From DATLSM01 sp049585815 (GTDB taxonomy: Bacteria > Actinomycetota > Thermoleophilia > Solirubrobacterales > 70-9): a DNA stretch of 25,589 nucleotides. Position numbers and translations under genes: made by a program. A model generated the notes under the pieces. That model did not search any database. It was not told where the DNA came from and saw only the letters and a program-made list of their open reading frames with translations. Below, one piece after another: positions 14,021 to 23,421 of this stretch (the first letter of the stretch is position 1; each line of letters opens with the position of its first letter). Location: assembly GCA_049585815.1 (NCBI GenBank), contig JBAVAR010000007.1:1-25589 (forward strand). Reading direction: 5' to 3'.

Positions 14021-15637
14021 TCAGTGGCGGAAGTGGCGGTGCTTGGTGAAGACCATCGCGACGCCGGAGGAGTCGCAGGCCTCGATCACCTCGGCGTCGC
14101 GTTTGGAGCCGCCCGGCTCGATCACCGATCTGGCGCCCGCCTCGATCGCCGCCTGGGGACCGTCGGCGAACGGGAAAAAGGCGTCGGAGGCGACGGCCGA
14201 ACCGGCCAGCAGGGCCCCGGCCTCCTCTCCCCGTGCATCGCGGCACTTCTCGACCGCCAGGCGCACCGAGTCGACGCGGCTCATTTGCCCTGCGCCGATC
14301 CCCAGCGTGGCTCCGTCCTTGGCGATCACGATCGCATTGGAGCGGACGTGGCGGACAACGGTCCAGGCGAAGAGCATGTCGCGCCACTGCTCCTCGCTGG
14401 GCTCGGTCTTCGTCACCACCTCCATCAGCTCGCGCGGCTCGGGGTCGCCATCACGATCCTGGATCAGGAGGCCTCCAAGCACCCGTTTGGCGTCGCGCTC
14501 GACCGGGTCGCGAGCCCGGCGCTCCTCGCCGCAGAGAATGCGGATGGCCTCCTTTTGCTGCAGTACCTCAAGCGCCCCCTCCTCATAGCCCGGCGCGATC
14601 AGGACCTCGACGAAGTTCTTGTGCAGGGACTCTGCAAGCGCCACGCCGATCGCCCGGTTGAGCGCGATCACCCCGCCGTAGGCTGAGAGCGGATCGCAGG
14701 CGAGTGCCTTTCCGTAGGCAGCAAGCGCGTCCTCACCGACCGCGACCCCGCAGGGGTTGTTGTGCTTGACGATCACACAGGCCGGCTCCTGGAAGTCCTC
14801 CACCAGCCGCCGGGCGGAATCGAGATCCAGCACGTTGTTGAAGGAGAGCGCTCGCCCGTGCAGCTTTGAAACCCGCGAGAGGACGTGGCTGCGGATTCCG
14901 GCCTCCGAGTAAAGCGCCGCGCGCTGGTGGGGGTTCTCGCCGTAGGAGAGGTCGAGCACCTTCTCATAGGCGACCGCGAGGTGTTCGGGGAACTCCTCAT
15001 ACTCGGCCGAGAACCAGCGGCTGATCGCCGCGTCATAGCGGGCGGTCTGGGCGAAGGCCTCGTTGGCCAGCCAGTGGCGGGTTGAGGCCGAGACCTCGCC
15101 GCCAGTCTCCTCCAGCTCGGCGCAGACAGCGTCATAGGACTCGGGCTTGACGATCACCGCGACGCCCTGGTGGTTCTTTGCCGCGGCGCGGATCATCGTC
15201 GGGCCGCCGATATCAATGTTCTCGATTGCTACCTCAGCCGACACCTCATGACTGGCGACGGCCTCCTCGAATGGGTAGAGGTTGACGCAGACCAGATCGA
15301 TCGGCTCGATCCCCTCGCTCTCCAGCGTCGCCATATGCTCGGGGTCCTCACGCCGGGCGAGGAGCGCCGCGTGCAGTCGCGGGTGCAGCGTCTTCACCCG
15401 GCCACCGAGGATCTCCTTCTGACCGGTGAACTCAGCGACGTCGGTCACCTCGAGGCCGGCCTCGCGCAGCGCCGCGGCGGTGCCGCCGGTGGAGAGGATC
15501 TCGACCCCGAGGGCGGCGAGGCTCTTGGCAAGGTCGGCAACACCCGTCTTGTCAGAAACCGAGATCAGCGCCCGGCGCACCCGGATTGCGCCGTCGTTGA
15601 CGGCCTCTGTGCTGGTGTCTGTGGCAGCCTCACTCAT
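14021..15637 (-). CDS. purH: Bifunctional AICAR formyltransferase / IMP cyclohydrolase
   Basis: PurH does the last two steps of IMP synthesis: formylation of AICAR and ring closure. The 538-residue length is normal. The N-terminal cyclohydrolase domain (about residues 18-215) has ALISVSDKTG, STGGTAAAL, GGRVKTLHP and NIDIGGPTMIRAAAKN. The formyltransferase part has LSYGENPHQRAALY, VKHNNPCGVA with the Lys-His pair, and near the end SDAFFPFADG and EPGGSKRDAEVI. The ATG at 15637 overlaps the purN stop (8 bases), and a TTG one codon earlier is less likely. It ends the purC-to-purH run. Confidence 0.98.
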   Translation of the reverse strand: MSEAATDTSTEAVNDGAIRVRRALISVSDKTGVADLAKSLAALGVEILSTGGTAAALREAGLEVTDVAEFTGQKEILGGRVKTLHPRLHAALLARREDPEHMATLESEGIEPIDLVCVNLYPFEEAVASHEVSAEVAIENIDIGGPTMIRAAAKNHQGVAVIVKPESYDAVCAELEETGGEVSASTRHWLANEAFAQTARYDAAISRWFSAEYEEFPEHLAVAYEKVLDLSYGENPHQRAALYSEAGIRSHVLSRVSKLHGRALSFNNVLDLDSARRLVEDFQEPACVIVKHNNPCGVAVGEDALAAYGKALACDPLSAYGGVIALNRAIGVALAESLHKNFVEVLIAPGYEEGALEVLQQKEAIRILCGEERRARDPVERDAKRVLGGLLIQDRDGDPEPRELMEVVTKTEPSEEQWRDMLFAWTVVRHVRSNAIVIAKDGATLGIGAGQMSRVDSVRLAVEKCRDARGEEAGALLAGSAVASDAFFPFADGPQAAIEAGARSVIEPGGSKRDAEVIEACDSSGVAMVFTKHRHFRH

Positions 15638-16244
15638 CAACGACGACCGTGCGGGGGTCCTTCGCGACGATCCTAGTCCTGCCGGAGGCGATCATGCGGA
15701 TCGCCTCCGGGTAGAGCTCGTGCTCTGTCGCGTGGATCGCCTCCTCCAGCGCCGCCCGGTCTCGGTCGGCCGGGATCGGAACCTCGCGCTGGAGCAGGAT
15801 GGGGCCGGTGTCGATGCCCTCGTCGACGAAGTGGACGCTGACACCGGTTCCCTTTACCCCGGCATCCAGCGCCTGGCCGATCGCGTCAAGGCCGGGGAAG
15901 TCGGGGAGCAGCGCCGGGTGGACGTTGACGATGCGGTTTCGAAAGCGCTCGATGAAGGCTGCGCTCAGCAGTTGCATGTAACCGGCGAGGGCGATCAGCT
16001 CGGCGCCACGCGAGGCGATCCAATCGCCGAGGGCAAGGTCGCGGGCCTCGCGATCGGCGAACTGCGTTCCGGGAAAGACGGCGGTCACGACCCCGGCCGC
16101 CCTCGCTCTCTCCAGCGCCCTCGCCCCCGGCTTGTCGGATCCGACCCCGACCACCTCGATCCCCTCGCGCCCATGCAGCGTGTCGAGGATCGCCTGCAGA
16201 TTGGTTCCCGATCCGGAGGCCAGGACGACGATGCGGAAGCTCAT
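15630..16244 (-). CDS. purN: Phosphoribosylglycinamide formyltransferase (folate-dependent)
   Basis: PurN formylates GAR using 10-formyl-tetrahydrofolate. The 204-residue protein has VVLASGSGTNLQAI at the N-terminus for phosphate binding. The catalytic set Asn107, His109 (in NVHPALLP, Ala for the common Ser) and Asp145 (in DEGIDTGP) is complete. The ATG overlaps the purF stop (ATGA), and its own stop overlaps purH, so purF-purN-purH are translationally coupled. In many genomes purM sits between purF and purN; here it does not. Confidence 0.97.
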   Translation of the reverse strand: MSFRIVVLASGSGTNLQAILDTLHGREGIEVVGVGSDKPGARALERARAAGVVTAVFPGTQFADREARDLALGDWIASRGAELIALAGYMQLLSAAFIERFRNRIVNVHPALLPDFPGLDAIGQALDAGVKGTGVSVHFVDEGIDTGPILLQREVPIPADRDRAALEEAIHATEHELYPEAIRMIASGRTRIVAKDPRTVVVDE

Positions 16245-17683
16245 CTACCGGAAGCTGGAATTACGGCGATGCCCTCCAGGGCAAATTTCCCGTTCGCCTG
16301 ATCCGGGTCACCGAGCGGGTAGCGGCCGGTGAAGCAGGCATCGCAGTGATCCTCGGCCGGGGTGTCGATTGCCTCATAGACGCCCTCAAGGGAGAGGTAG
16401 GCGAGGGAGTCGGCGTCGAGCTCGTCGGCGATCTCCTGCACGGTGCGGTTGTGGGCGATCATCTCCTCGCTGGTCGACATGTCGACCCCGTAGTGACACG
16501 GGTGTCGGATCGGCGGCGCCGAGATTCGCAGATGAACCTCGCTCGCCCCGGCGTCGCGCAGCATGCCGACGATCTGCCGCGTCGTGTTGCCCCGCACGAT
16601 CGAGTCATCGACGACGACGATCCGTTTGCCGGCGACGATCTCCGGCAGGGGGTTGAACTTCAGCCGCAGGCCGTGCTTGCGCAGCTCCTGCCCGGGCTGA
16701 ATGAAGGTGCGCGCCACGTAGCGGTTCTTGATCAACCCGTCATCGCGCGGCAGCCCTGAGGCGCGGGCAAACCCCGCCGCCGCCGGGTTGCCGGAGTCCG
16801 GCACAGAGATCACCAGGTCGGCCTCGACCGGCGCCTCGCGCCAGAGGATCTCGCCCATCCGCCCGCGCACCTGCTGCAGCACCCTGCCCTCGAGGCGGCT
16901 GTCGGGCCGGGAGAAGTAGATGTGCTCGAACACGCACATCGCCGAGCGCCCGGTCTGCACGACCTGGCGAGTCTCAAGGCCTCGCTCGGTCAGGGAGACC
17001 ATCTCCCCCGGGTGCACCTCGCGCATCAACTCCGCCCCGATGATGTCGAAGGCGCAGCTCTCGGAGGCGACGACGAAGCGCTCGCCCAGGCGCCCGAGCG
17101 AGAGCGGCCGCACACCGTGGGGGTCGCGAAAGGCGACGATCGCGTGCTTGGTCATCGCCACCGTCGAGTAGGCGCCCCGCAGGCGGGGCATCACCTCAGC
17201 CACGGCATCCTCGATGAACCTTCCGTCGTGGGAGGAGAGCAGCGCCGCGATGATCTCTGAGTCCGAGCTGCCGCGGAAGTCGATCCCCCTCTGCTTCAGC
17301 CCGCTCCACAGCTCGACGGCGTTGGTCAGGTTGCCGTTGTGGGCAAGGGCCAGCTCGCGCCCGTCATCGCGCCAGACCGGTTGCGCGTTCTCCCACGAGC
17401 CCCCGCCCGTGGTCGAGTAGCGCACATGACCGATCGCCATGTCCCCCTCCAGGGCCCGCAGCTTCTCCTCGTCAAATACCTGGGAGACCAGTCCCGAGTC
17501 GCGCAGGGTGGTGATGTGTCCGCCCTCGCAGGTGGCGATTCCGGCTGACTCCTGGCCGCGGTGCTGCAGTGCGTAGAGGCTGAAGTAGGCAAGCCGGGCG
17601 ACGTCATGGCCGGGTGCGAATACGCCGAAGACCCCGCACTCATCGCGCGGTCCATCGCGGTCGGTTAGAGGCCGCTCGGTCAA
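16241..17683 (-). CDS. purF: Amidophosphoribosyltransferase
   Basis: PurF starts the pathway, making phosphoribosylamine from PRPP and glutamine. The glutaminase Cys is at residue 16 in DECGVFGVF, so a 15-residue propeptide must be removed, as in the Bacillus type. Four cysteines placed like the Bacillus enzyme's [4Fe-4S] ligands are visible: AMCVFEH, HPCHYGVD and CDACFTG (two). The PRPP loop is VVVDDSIVRGNTTRQ. Length (480) is usual. The start is a TTG at 17683; no in-frame ATG or GTG precedes Cys16 closely enough to replace it. It lies 90 bases after purL, the largest gap inside the purC-to-purH run, which could hold its own promoter. Confidence 0.97.
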   Translation of the reverse strand: MTERPLTDRDGPRDECGVFGVFAPGHDVARLAYFSLYALQHRGQESAGIATCEGGHITTLRDSGLVSQVFDEEKLRALEGDMAIGHVRYSTTGGGSWENAQPVWRDDGRELALAHNGNLTNAVELWSGLKQRGIDFRGSSDSEIIAALLSSHDGRFIEDAVAEVMPRLRGAYSTVAMTKHAIVAFRDPHGVRPLSLGRLGERFVVASESCAFDIIGAELMREVHPGEMVSLTERGLETRQVVQTGRSAMCVFEHIYFSRPDSRLEGRVLQQVRGRMGEILWREAPVEADLVISVPDSGNPAAAGFARASGLPRDDGLIKNRYVARTFIQPGQELRKHGLRLKFNPLPEIVAGKRIVVVDDSIVRGNTTRQIVGMLRDAGASEVHLRISAPPIRHPCHYGVDMSTSEEMIAHNRTVQEIADELDADSLAYLSLEGVYEAIDTPAEDHCDACFTGRYPLGDPDQANGKFALEGIAVIPASGR

Positions 17684-17773
17684 GTTGAGAAGGGCGCGCT
17701 TTCCTCGTCTGGAGAAGGACGTGACGCGCAGGCGAAATGCCTACCTTCGGAGAGTACCAACCGGGCTGTGGGG

Positions 17774-19958
17774 TTAGGCGCGCAGCGATCGCCAGGCCGC
17801 CTCAGCCTGGGCCAGCGGTATGCAGAGGTCCCCGATGCGCAGATCCTCGCCGCCAACCTCACCGAGAACGATCGCCCCCAGCGATTTGAGTTCCGCGCGA
17901 TCGCCGCTGAGGAGGAAGCCGCCGGGACCCTCGCCGAACAGGGCCTCTTCGAAGGAGCGACCGCCACCCAGGATCGGCGAGAGCTCAACCCGACAGCCAA
18001 GACCGGCCGCGATCGCGGACTCCGCCAGGGCGCAGGCAAGGCCGCCGTCGCTGATGTCGTGGGCGGAGGTGAGGCGGCCTGCGCGAACGGCCTCGCGGAC
18101 CGTGGCGCAGGCAGCGGCGACCGCGGCGATGTCTGTTTGGGGGAGGCCCCTGTCGAGCTCACCGCGAAGCTTTGCCAGCTCCGAGCCGGCGAGGGTGGGG
18201 GCGAATGGACCGAGCAGGCCGATCGCCTCTCCCTTTCTCCCAAAAGCACAGCCACCTATCCGCGAGGGGTCGGGCAGCTCGCCGACCATACCGATCACCG
18301 GGGTCGGGTAGATCGGTCCCTCGGGTCCCTCGTTGTAGAGGGAGACGTTGCCGCCGACGACCGGGATGCCGAGCGCCCGGCAGGCCTCGGCGAGTCCAGC
18401 GACCGAGCGCACAAGCTGCCAGGCCGAAGCCGGCTTCTCGGGGTTGCCGAAGTTGAGGCAGTTGGTCAGGCCGAGCGGCTCGGCGCCCACACAGGCGAGG
18501 TTCTGGGCGCCCTCGAGCACCGCCTCGATCGTTCCGGCGTGAGGATCGCAGGCGACCCGGCGCCCGTTGCCATCGATCGAGACACCGATCGCCTTCCCCG
18601 CCTCGGGGATCTGGAGAACCGCGGCGTCGGCCGACTCGGGGCCGACCACGGTGCGCGAGCCGACCACCGAGTCGTACTGCTCGAAAGCCCAGCGCTTGGA
18701 GGCGAGGCTGGGGGAGGCGAGCAGGGCGAGCAGCGTCTCCTCGGTCGAGGCGTCGACCGCGAGAGTTGCCCGGTTGCCATATATCCACCTCTCGGGGTCG
18801 GCCGGGCTGAGGTCATGGAGCGGGCAACCGTCGACCAGGGACTCGACGGGCAGATCTCCGAGGAGATCCCCGCCGCGCAGCACCCGGACCCGACGGGGGG
18901 CGGTGACGATTCCAATCTCCGCCGCCCCCGTCTGCCACCTCCTACATACGCCGAGCACCTCGGGCACCCGGGCCGGCTCGACCACGGCGAGCATCCGCTC
19001 CTGGGACTCGGAGACCATCACCTCAAACGGCTCCATATCGGTCTCGCGCAGGGGGACCCGCGCCACGTCGATGTCGATCCCGACCCCCCCGGCCGAGGCC
19101 ATCTCCCCCACCGAGGAGGTGAGACCCGCCGCGCCGAGGTCCTGGAGGGAGATCAGCAGCCCTCTCTCCAGCAGCTCCAGGCAACACTCGACCAGCTTGG
19201 ACTCCTCGAATGGGTCGCCGATCTGCACCGTCGGGCGCTTTGCCTCATCGCCCTCACCGAGCTCTGCCGAGGCAAGCACGGAGGCGCCGCCGATCCCGTC
19301 GCGACCGGTCGCTGCGCCGATCAGGACGACGGCGTTGCCGATCCCGGCGGCGGCGGCGCGCACCATCTCCTCGGTCCTCGCCAGGCCAACGCACATCGCG
19401 TTGACCAGGCAGTTGTGCTCATAGGGCGCCTCGAAATAGATCTCACCGCCAACCGTCGCCACCCCGATCGAGTTGCCGTAATGGCCGATCCCGCGCACGG
19501 CGCCGTCAAACAGAAAGCGTGAGCGCTCGGAGTCAAGCTCGCCAAAGCGGAGGCTGTCGAGGATCGCGATCGGCCGCGCGCCGAGGGCAAAGACGTCGCG
19601 CAGGATGCCGCCGACCCCGGTCGCCGCCCCCTGGAAGGGCTCGACGGCGCTCGGGTGGTTGTGGGACTCGACCTTGAAGGCGACCGCGTAGCCGTTGCCG
19701 ATCTCGACGGCGCCGGCGTTCTCGCCGGGCCCCATCACCACCCGCTCGCCCTCGGTCGGCAGTTGCGCCAAGAGCTTGCGCGAGTGCTTGTAGGAGCAGT
19801 GCTCAGACCAAAGCAGGCTGAACATCGCCAGCTCGACCTCGTTTGGCTCGCGCCCGAGCTGCTCGCAGATCAGCGCGAACTCGGTGTCGGTGAGACCCAG
19901 TTCGCGGTGGCGATGATCGCCGCGACGCGGCGGCCGCCCGCCGCCCATCTGCGCTTCC

Positions 19959-19966
<8 letters not shown>
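17774..19966 (-). CDS. purL: Phosphoribosylformylglycinamidine synthase subunit II
   Basis: PurL is the ATP-using synthetase of the three-part FGAM synthase with PurS and PurQ; it turns FGAR into FGAM. The 730-residue length fits the small PurL type. SEHCSYKHSRKLL (residues 54-66), ESHNHPSAVEPFQGAATGVGG (split as ESHNHPSAVEPF and QGAATGVGG) and DLGAAGLTSSVGEMA are family blocks, and HDISDGGLACALAE marks the second half. The ATG at 19966 overlaps purQ by 8 bases. The first 20 residues are Gly/Arg-rich and less certain; an ATG at codon 7 (19948) is possible. Confidence 0.98.
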
Positions 19967-20623
<657 letters not shown>

Positions 20624-20627
<4 letters not shown>

Positions 20628-20845
20628 AGGCTCTGGATCTCGAAGTCCTCGATCAGCGGGTTGGCGAGGAGCTTCTCGCAGAGCTCATCGAGGCGCTCGG
20701 GATCCGCCGCCTCGAGCTCCACCATGCGACCGACGCGAACGTGCTCGATCCCGTCAAAGCCGAGTCCGGGCAGCGCCCGCTCCACCGCCTTGCCCTGCGG
20801 GTCGAGGATCCCCTCCTTTGGCCTGATCAGGACCCGTGCCCTCAG
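20624..20845 (-). CDS. purS: Phosphoribosylformylglycinamidine synthase subunit PurS
   Basis: PurS is the small partner that helps assemble PurL with PurQ. The mature frame reads RARVLIRPKEGILDPQGKAV and VRVGRMVELE, clear PurS blocks, ending at 20624. Lining up with the family puts the start at a CTG at 20845, overlapping the purC stop as CTGA, giving 73 residues. No ATG, GTG or TTG lies near this point; the next in-frame GTG upstream is at 20947, which would force a 100-base overlap with purC and add an unlikely Arg-rich leader. The identity is firm; the CTG start is an inference. Confidence 0.92.
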
Positions 20846-21690
20846 AAGGTCTGCCCCGTGATCCGCTCGTAGGCCTCGACGTACTTGGCGCGGGTCTGCT
20901 CGACGACGTCGGGCGGCAGCTCCGGCGCCGGCGGGGTGTGATCCCAACCGGCCCCGTCGGCCCAGTCGCGGACGTACTGCTTATCGAATGAGGGCTGTGA
21001 GCGGCCGGCCCGATAGGAGTCAGCCGGCCAGAAGCGAGAGGAGTCGGGGGTCAGCACCTCATCGGCCAGCACCACCTCGGCTCCGGGATGGCGGCCGAAC
21101 TCGAACTTGGTGTCGGCGAGGATGATTCCGCGCGCGGCTGCATGCTCGGCCCCCCGCGCGTAGACCTCGATTGAGACCCGCGCCAGCTCCTCCATCAGCG
21201 CCCGGTCACCGACTATTTGCGCCGCCCGCTCGAAGTCGACGTTCTCATCGTGGTCGCCGATCTCGGCCTTGGTCGCCGGGGTGAAGATTGGCTGCGGCAA
21301 CCGGTCTGACTCGAGCATCCCGTCGGGTAGCTCGATCCCACATACCGCTCCGTGCGCCTGGTATTCCTTCCAGCCCGAACCGGACAGATATCCACGCACC
21401 ACGCACTCCACCGGATACATCTCGAGCCGGCGCACCCGCATCGCCCGTTCGGCGACCTCCTCGGGCACGTCGTAGGAGACGAAGTGATTGGGGACGATGT
21501 CCGCGGTCAGCTCAAACCAGAATTCCGAGAGGCGGTTCAACACCTTCCCCTTGTCGGGGATCGGCGTTGGCATCACCACGTCATAGATCGAGATCCGGTC
21601 TGAGGCGACCATCAGCAGGTCCTCCTCCCACTCAAAGATCTCGCGGACCTTTCCCGAGGAGTGGAGCTTCATCTCGCCAACCGATGCCAT
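20842..21690 (-). CDS. purC: Phosphoribosylaminoimidazole-succinocarboxamide synthase
   Basis: PurC joins CAIR and aspartate to give SAICAR, using ATP. Family blocks seen: GKVREIFEW near the N-terminus, VASDRISIYDVVMPTPIPDKG (split as VASDRISIYD and PTPIPDKG), VVRGYLSGSGWKEY, and LADTKFEFG near residue 200, then LTPDSSRFW. The 282-residue length fits the type that carries an extended C-terminus. I chose the ATG at 21690 because a TAGCAT box ends seven bases upstream, suggesting a leaderless message; the ATG at 21672 (MKLHSSGK) is an alternative. Its stop overlaps purS. It is divergent from the P450 gene. Confidence 0.97.
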   Translation of the reverse strand: MASVGEMKLHSSGKVREIFEWEEDLLMVASDRISIYDVVMPTPIPDKGKVLNRLSEFWFELTADIVPNHFVSYDVPEEVAERAMRVRRLEMYPVECVVRGYLSGSGWKEYQAHGAVCGIELPDGMLESDRLPQPIFTPATKAEIGDHDENVDFERAAQIVGDRALMEELARVSIEVYARGAEHAAARGIILADTKFEFGRHPGAEVVLADEVLTPDSSRFWPADSYRAGRSQPSFDKQYVRDWADGAGWDHTPPAPELPPDVVEQTRAKYVEAYERITGQTF

Positions 21691-21697
21691 TAAGGCG

Positions 21698-21703
21698 ATG
21701 CTA
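21698..21703 (-). promoter_or_regulatory. Candidate -10 box for purC-purH operon
   Basis: TAGCAT on the minus strand, seven bases before the purC ATG, in the 64-base divergent gap with the P450 gene. There is no Shine-Dalgarno sequence for purC at 21690, which fits a leaderless start. It may drive the whole purC-S-Q-L-F-N-H run. Confidence 0.4.
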
Positions 21704-21754
21704 ACCATCGGCGAAGCGGAGGGCCGCGCGCCGGCCGTCTGCGATCCTCCCCCC

Positions 21755-23083
21755 ATGACGCTGCCCCCCGAACCGAAGAGCAGCCCCCTGGTGCAGACGC
21801 TGCGCTGGAGCTTTCGGCCGCTGCCGTTTCTGCACCAGTGCCGGGATCGCTACGGCGAGAACTTCAGCGTCAAATTCCTCGGCTTCCAGAGCCCGATGGT
21901 GATGATCTCCGACCCGGCGGCGATCAAGGCTCTCTACACCGAGCGCGAGCACGGCCTTCCTCCCGGTCGCAACGTTCTGCTGACGCCGATCGTCGGCTCC
22001 CGATCGCTCCTGGTGCTTGAGGGCGCCGACCACCTGGCCCACCGCAAGCTGATGCTGCCGCCGTTTCACGGCGAGCGGATGCGCTCCTATGAACCGATCG
22101 TGGAGGAGATCCTCGACGCCGAGATCGACTCCTGGCCGCTCGGGGAGCGCTTCGCGATCCACCCGCGGATGCAGGCGGTGACGCTCGAGGTGATCCTGCG
22201 TGTCGTCTTCGGCGTTGCCGACGGCCCGCGGCTGGAGCGGCTTCGGATCGTGCTGAGCAGGGTCCTCGAGGAGACCGCCTCGCCGCTGACCCAGTTGATC
22301 GGCCTCGCCAGTCGTCGTTTCGGCGGGGGACCGTGGGCCAAATTCGAGGGGCAGATGAGGGCCGTCGACGAGCTGCTCTACGCCGAGATCGGCGAGCGAC
22401 GCGCCAGCGGCGGTTATGAGGAGCGCGAGGACATCCTCTCGCTGATGATGGCGGCGCGCTTTGAGGACGGCGGGGAGATGAGCGACACGGACCTGCGAGA
22501 TCAGCTGATGACCCTGCTGCTCGCCGGCCACGAGACCACGGCGACGGCGCTTGCCTGGACCTTTGACCTGCTGTTGCGCCACGCCGAGCCGCTGCAGCGC
22601 CTGCGCGATTCCCTCGATGCCGGTGAGGAGGACTACCTGCGGGCGGTGATCGCCGAGTCCCTGCGCCTGCGCCCGGTGGTGCCCTTGGCCGGGCGCCGCC
22701 TGGCAAAGGACCTCGAGGTGGACGGTCTCTCCCTGCCCAGGGGCACCGACGTCACCCCGGCCATCTGGCTCACCCACACCCGCGCCGACATCTACCCCGA
22801 GCCCTTCGCTTTCCGCCCCGAGCGCTTCCTGGGGGAGGCGCCCGACACCTACTCCTGGATTCCCTTCGGCGGCGGCATCCGCCGCTGCCTCGGCGCCTCC
22901 TTCGCCGAGTTTGAGATGCGGATCGCCCTGCGCGAGATCCTGCGCCGCTGTGATCTGCACAAGGCCGATCCGGCGCCCGAGCGGGTCAGGCGGCGCAACG
23001 TGACGCTCTCCCCGCGCACCGGCACCCCGGTCCTGCTCAGCGCTCGGCGCCCGGCCCGCGAGCGCGATCTCCTCGCCGCCTGA
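21755..23083 (+). CDS. Cytochrome P450
   Basis: This is a heme monooxygenase; its substrate cannot be predicted. The 442-residue protein is soluble, with no membrane anchor. All key motifs are present: I-helix LLLAGHETTATA (about residue 253), K-helix ESLRLRP (Glu301, Arg304), the PERF region FRPERFLGE, and the heme loop FGGGIRRCLGA with Cys378 as the iron ligand. The start MTLPPEPKSSP gives the proline-rich N-terminus typical of the family; an in-frame ATG at 21698 would add 19 residues overlapping the purC promoter and is less likely. It is the only plus-strand gene within the purine cluster. No ferredoxin or reductase gene is next to it, so it must use partners from elsewhere. Confidence 0.96.
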   Translation: MTLPPEPKSSPLVQTLRWSFRPLPFLHQCRDRYGENFSVKFLGFQSPMVMISDPAAIKALYTEREHGLPPGRNVLLTPIVGSRSLLVLEGADHLAHRKLMLPPFHGERMRSYEPIVEEILDAEIDSWPLGERFAIHPRMQAVTLEVILRVVFGVADGPRLERLRIVLSRVLEETASPLTQLIGLASRRFGGGPWAKFEGQMRAVDELLYAEIGERRASGGYEEREDILSLMMAARFEDGGEMSDTDLRDQLMTLLLAGHETTATALAWTFDLLLRHAEPLQRLRDSLDAGEEDYLRAVIAESLRLRPVVPLAGRRLAKDLEVDGLSLPRGTDVTPAIWLTHTRADIYPEPFAFRPERFLGEAPDTYSWIPFGGGIRRCLGASFAEFEMRIALREILRRCDLHKADPAPERVRRRNVTLSPRTGTPVLLSARRPARERDLLAA

Positions 23084-23096
23084 GGCCGCCTCGCTC

Positions 23097-23117
23097 AAGC
23101 GCCAAGCGGCAAGCGGC
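23097..23117. repeat. Three tandem 7-bp units between P450 and the GST-like gene
   Basis: AAGCGCC, AAGCGGC and AAGCGGC follow one another directly in the 36-base gap between two convergent genes. The array is short and may be chance. Confidence 0.4.
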
Positions 23118-23119
23118 GA

Positions 23120-23407
23120 CTAGCGCGACGCGGGGTGTTCGCGCGCCCAGCGGGCGATCGTCCCCGAGCCCGAGATCACCTCGCCGTCATCGAGGACGAG
23201 AATCGGCACCTCATTGGTCCCGCTCAGCCTCTTTACCTCGGCCCGCTCCTCCTCGCGGCTGCCCCAGGTCCAGGGCATCATCCGGTAGCCGCCGACGACC
23301 TTCAGCTCGTACTCATAACCGGCCCCGTCAAGCGCCTTGCCGGCTCGGCCGCAGGGGTGTCCGAGGCTTCCGCCGTGCGTTTTCTGTCCGCAGGTGTAGA
23401 GGACCAC
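23120..23407 (-). CDS. Glutathione S-transferase N-terminal / glutaredoxin-like domain protein
   Basis: The 95-residue product is a stand-alone thioredoxin-fold domain. It opens VLYTCGQKTHGGSLGHPCGRAGKAL (split as VLYTCGQK and GHPCGRAGKAL), with cysteines at about positions 6 and 19 that could be redox active, then the cis-Pro block EVPILVLDDGEVISGSGTIARW (split as EVPILVLDDG and GSGTIARW) typical of GST N-terminal domains. It lacks the helical GST C-terminal domain. The start is a GTG at 23407. It lies 14 bases after purB on the same strand, probably cotranscribed, and converges on the P450 gene. Its partner and substrate are unknown; actinobacteria mostly use mycothiol rather than glutathione. 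Confidence 0.85.
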   Translation of the reverse strand: MVLYTCGQKTHGGSLGHPCGRAGKALDGAGYEYELKVVGGYRMMPWTWGSREEERAEVKRLSGTNEVPILVLDDGEVISGSGTIARWAREHPASR

Positions 23408-23421
23408 GCGACGAGCCTACC

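Noticed and set aside
17684..17773. Possible riboswitch in the purL-purF gap
   Set aside because: Only a weak 3-bp stem around GAAAT was found; there is no recognisable aptamer fold.
21698..21754. Upstream in-frame ATG as the P450 start
   Set aside because: It would put the start on top of the purC -10 box and add residues not typical of the family; MTLPPEP at 21755 fits better.
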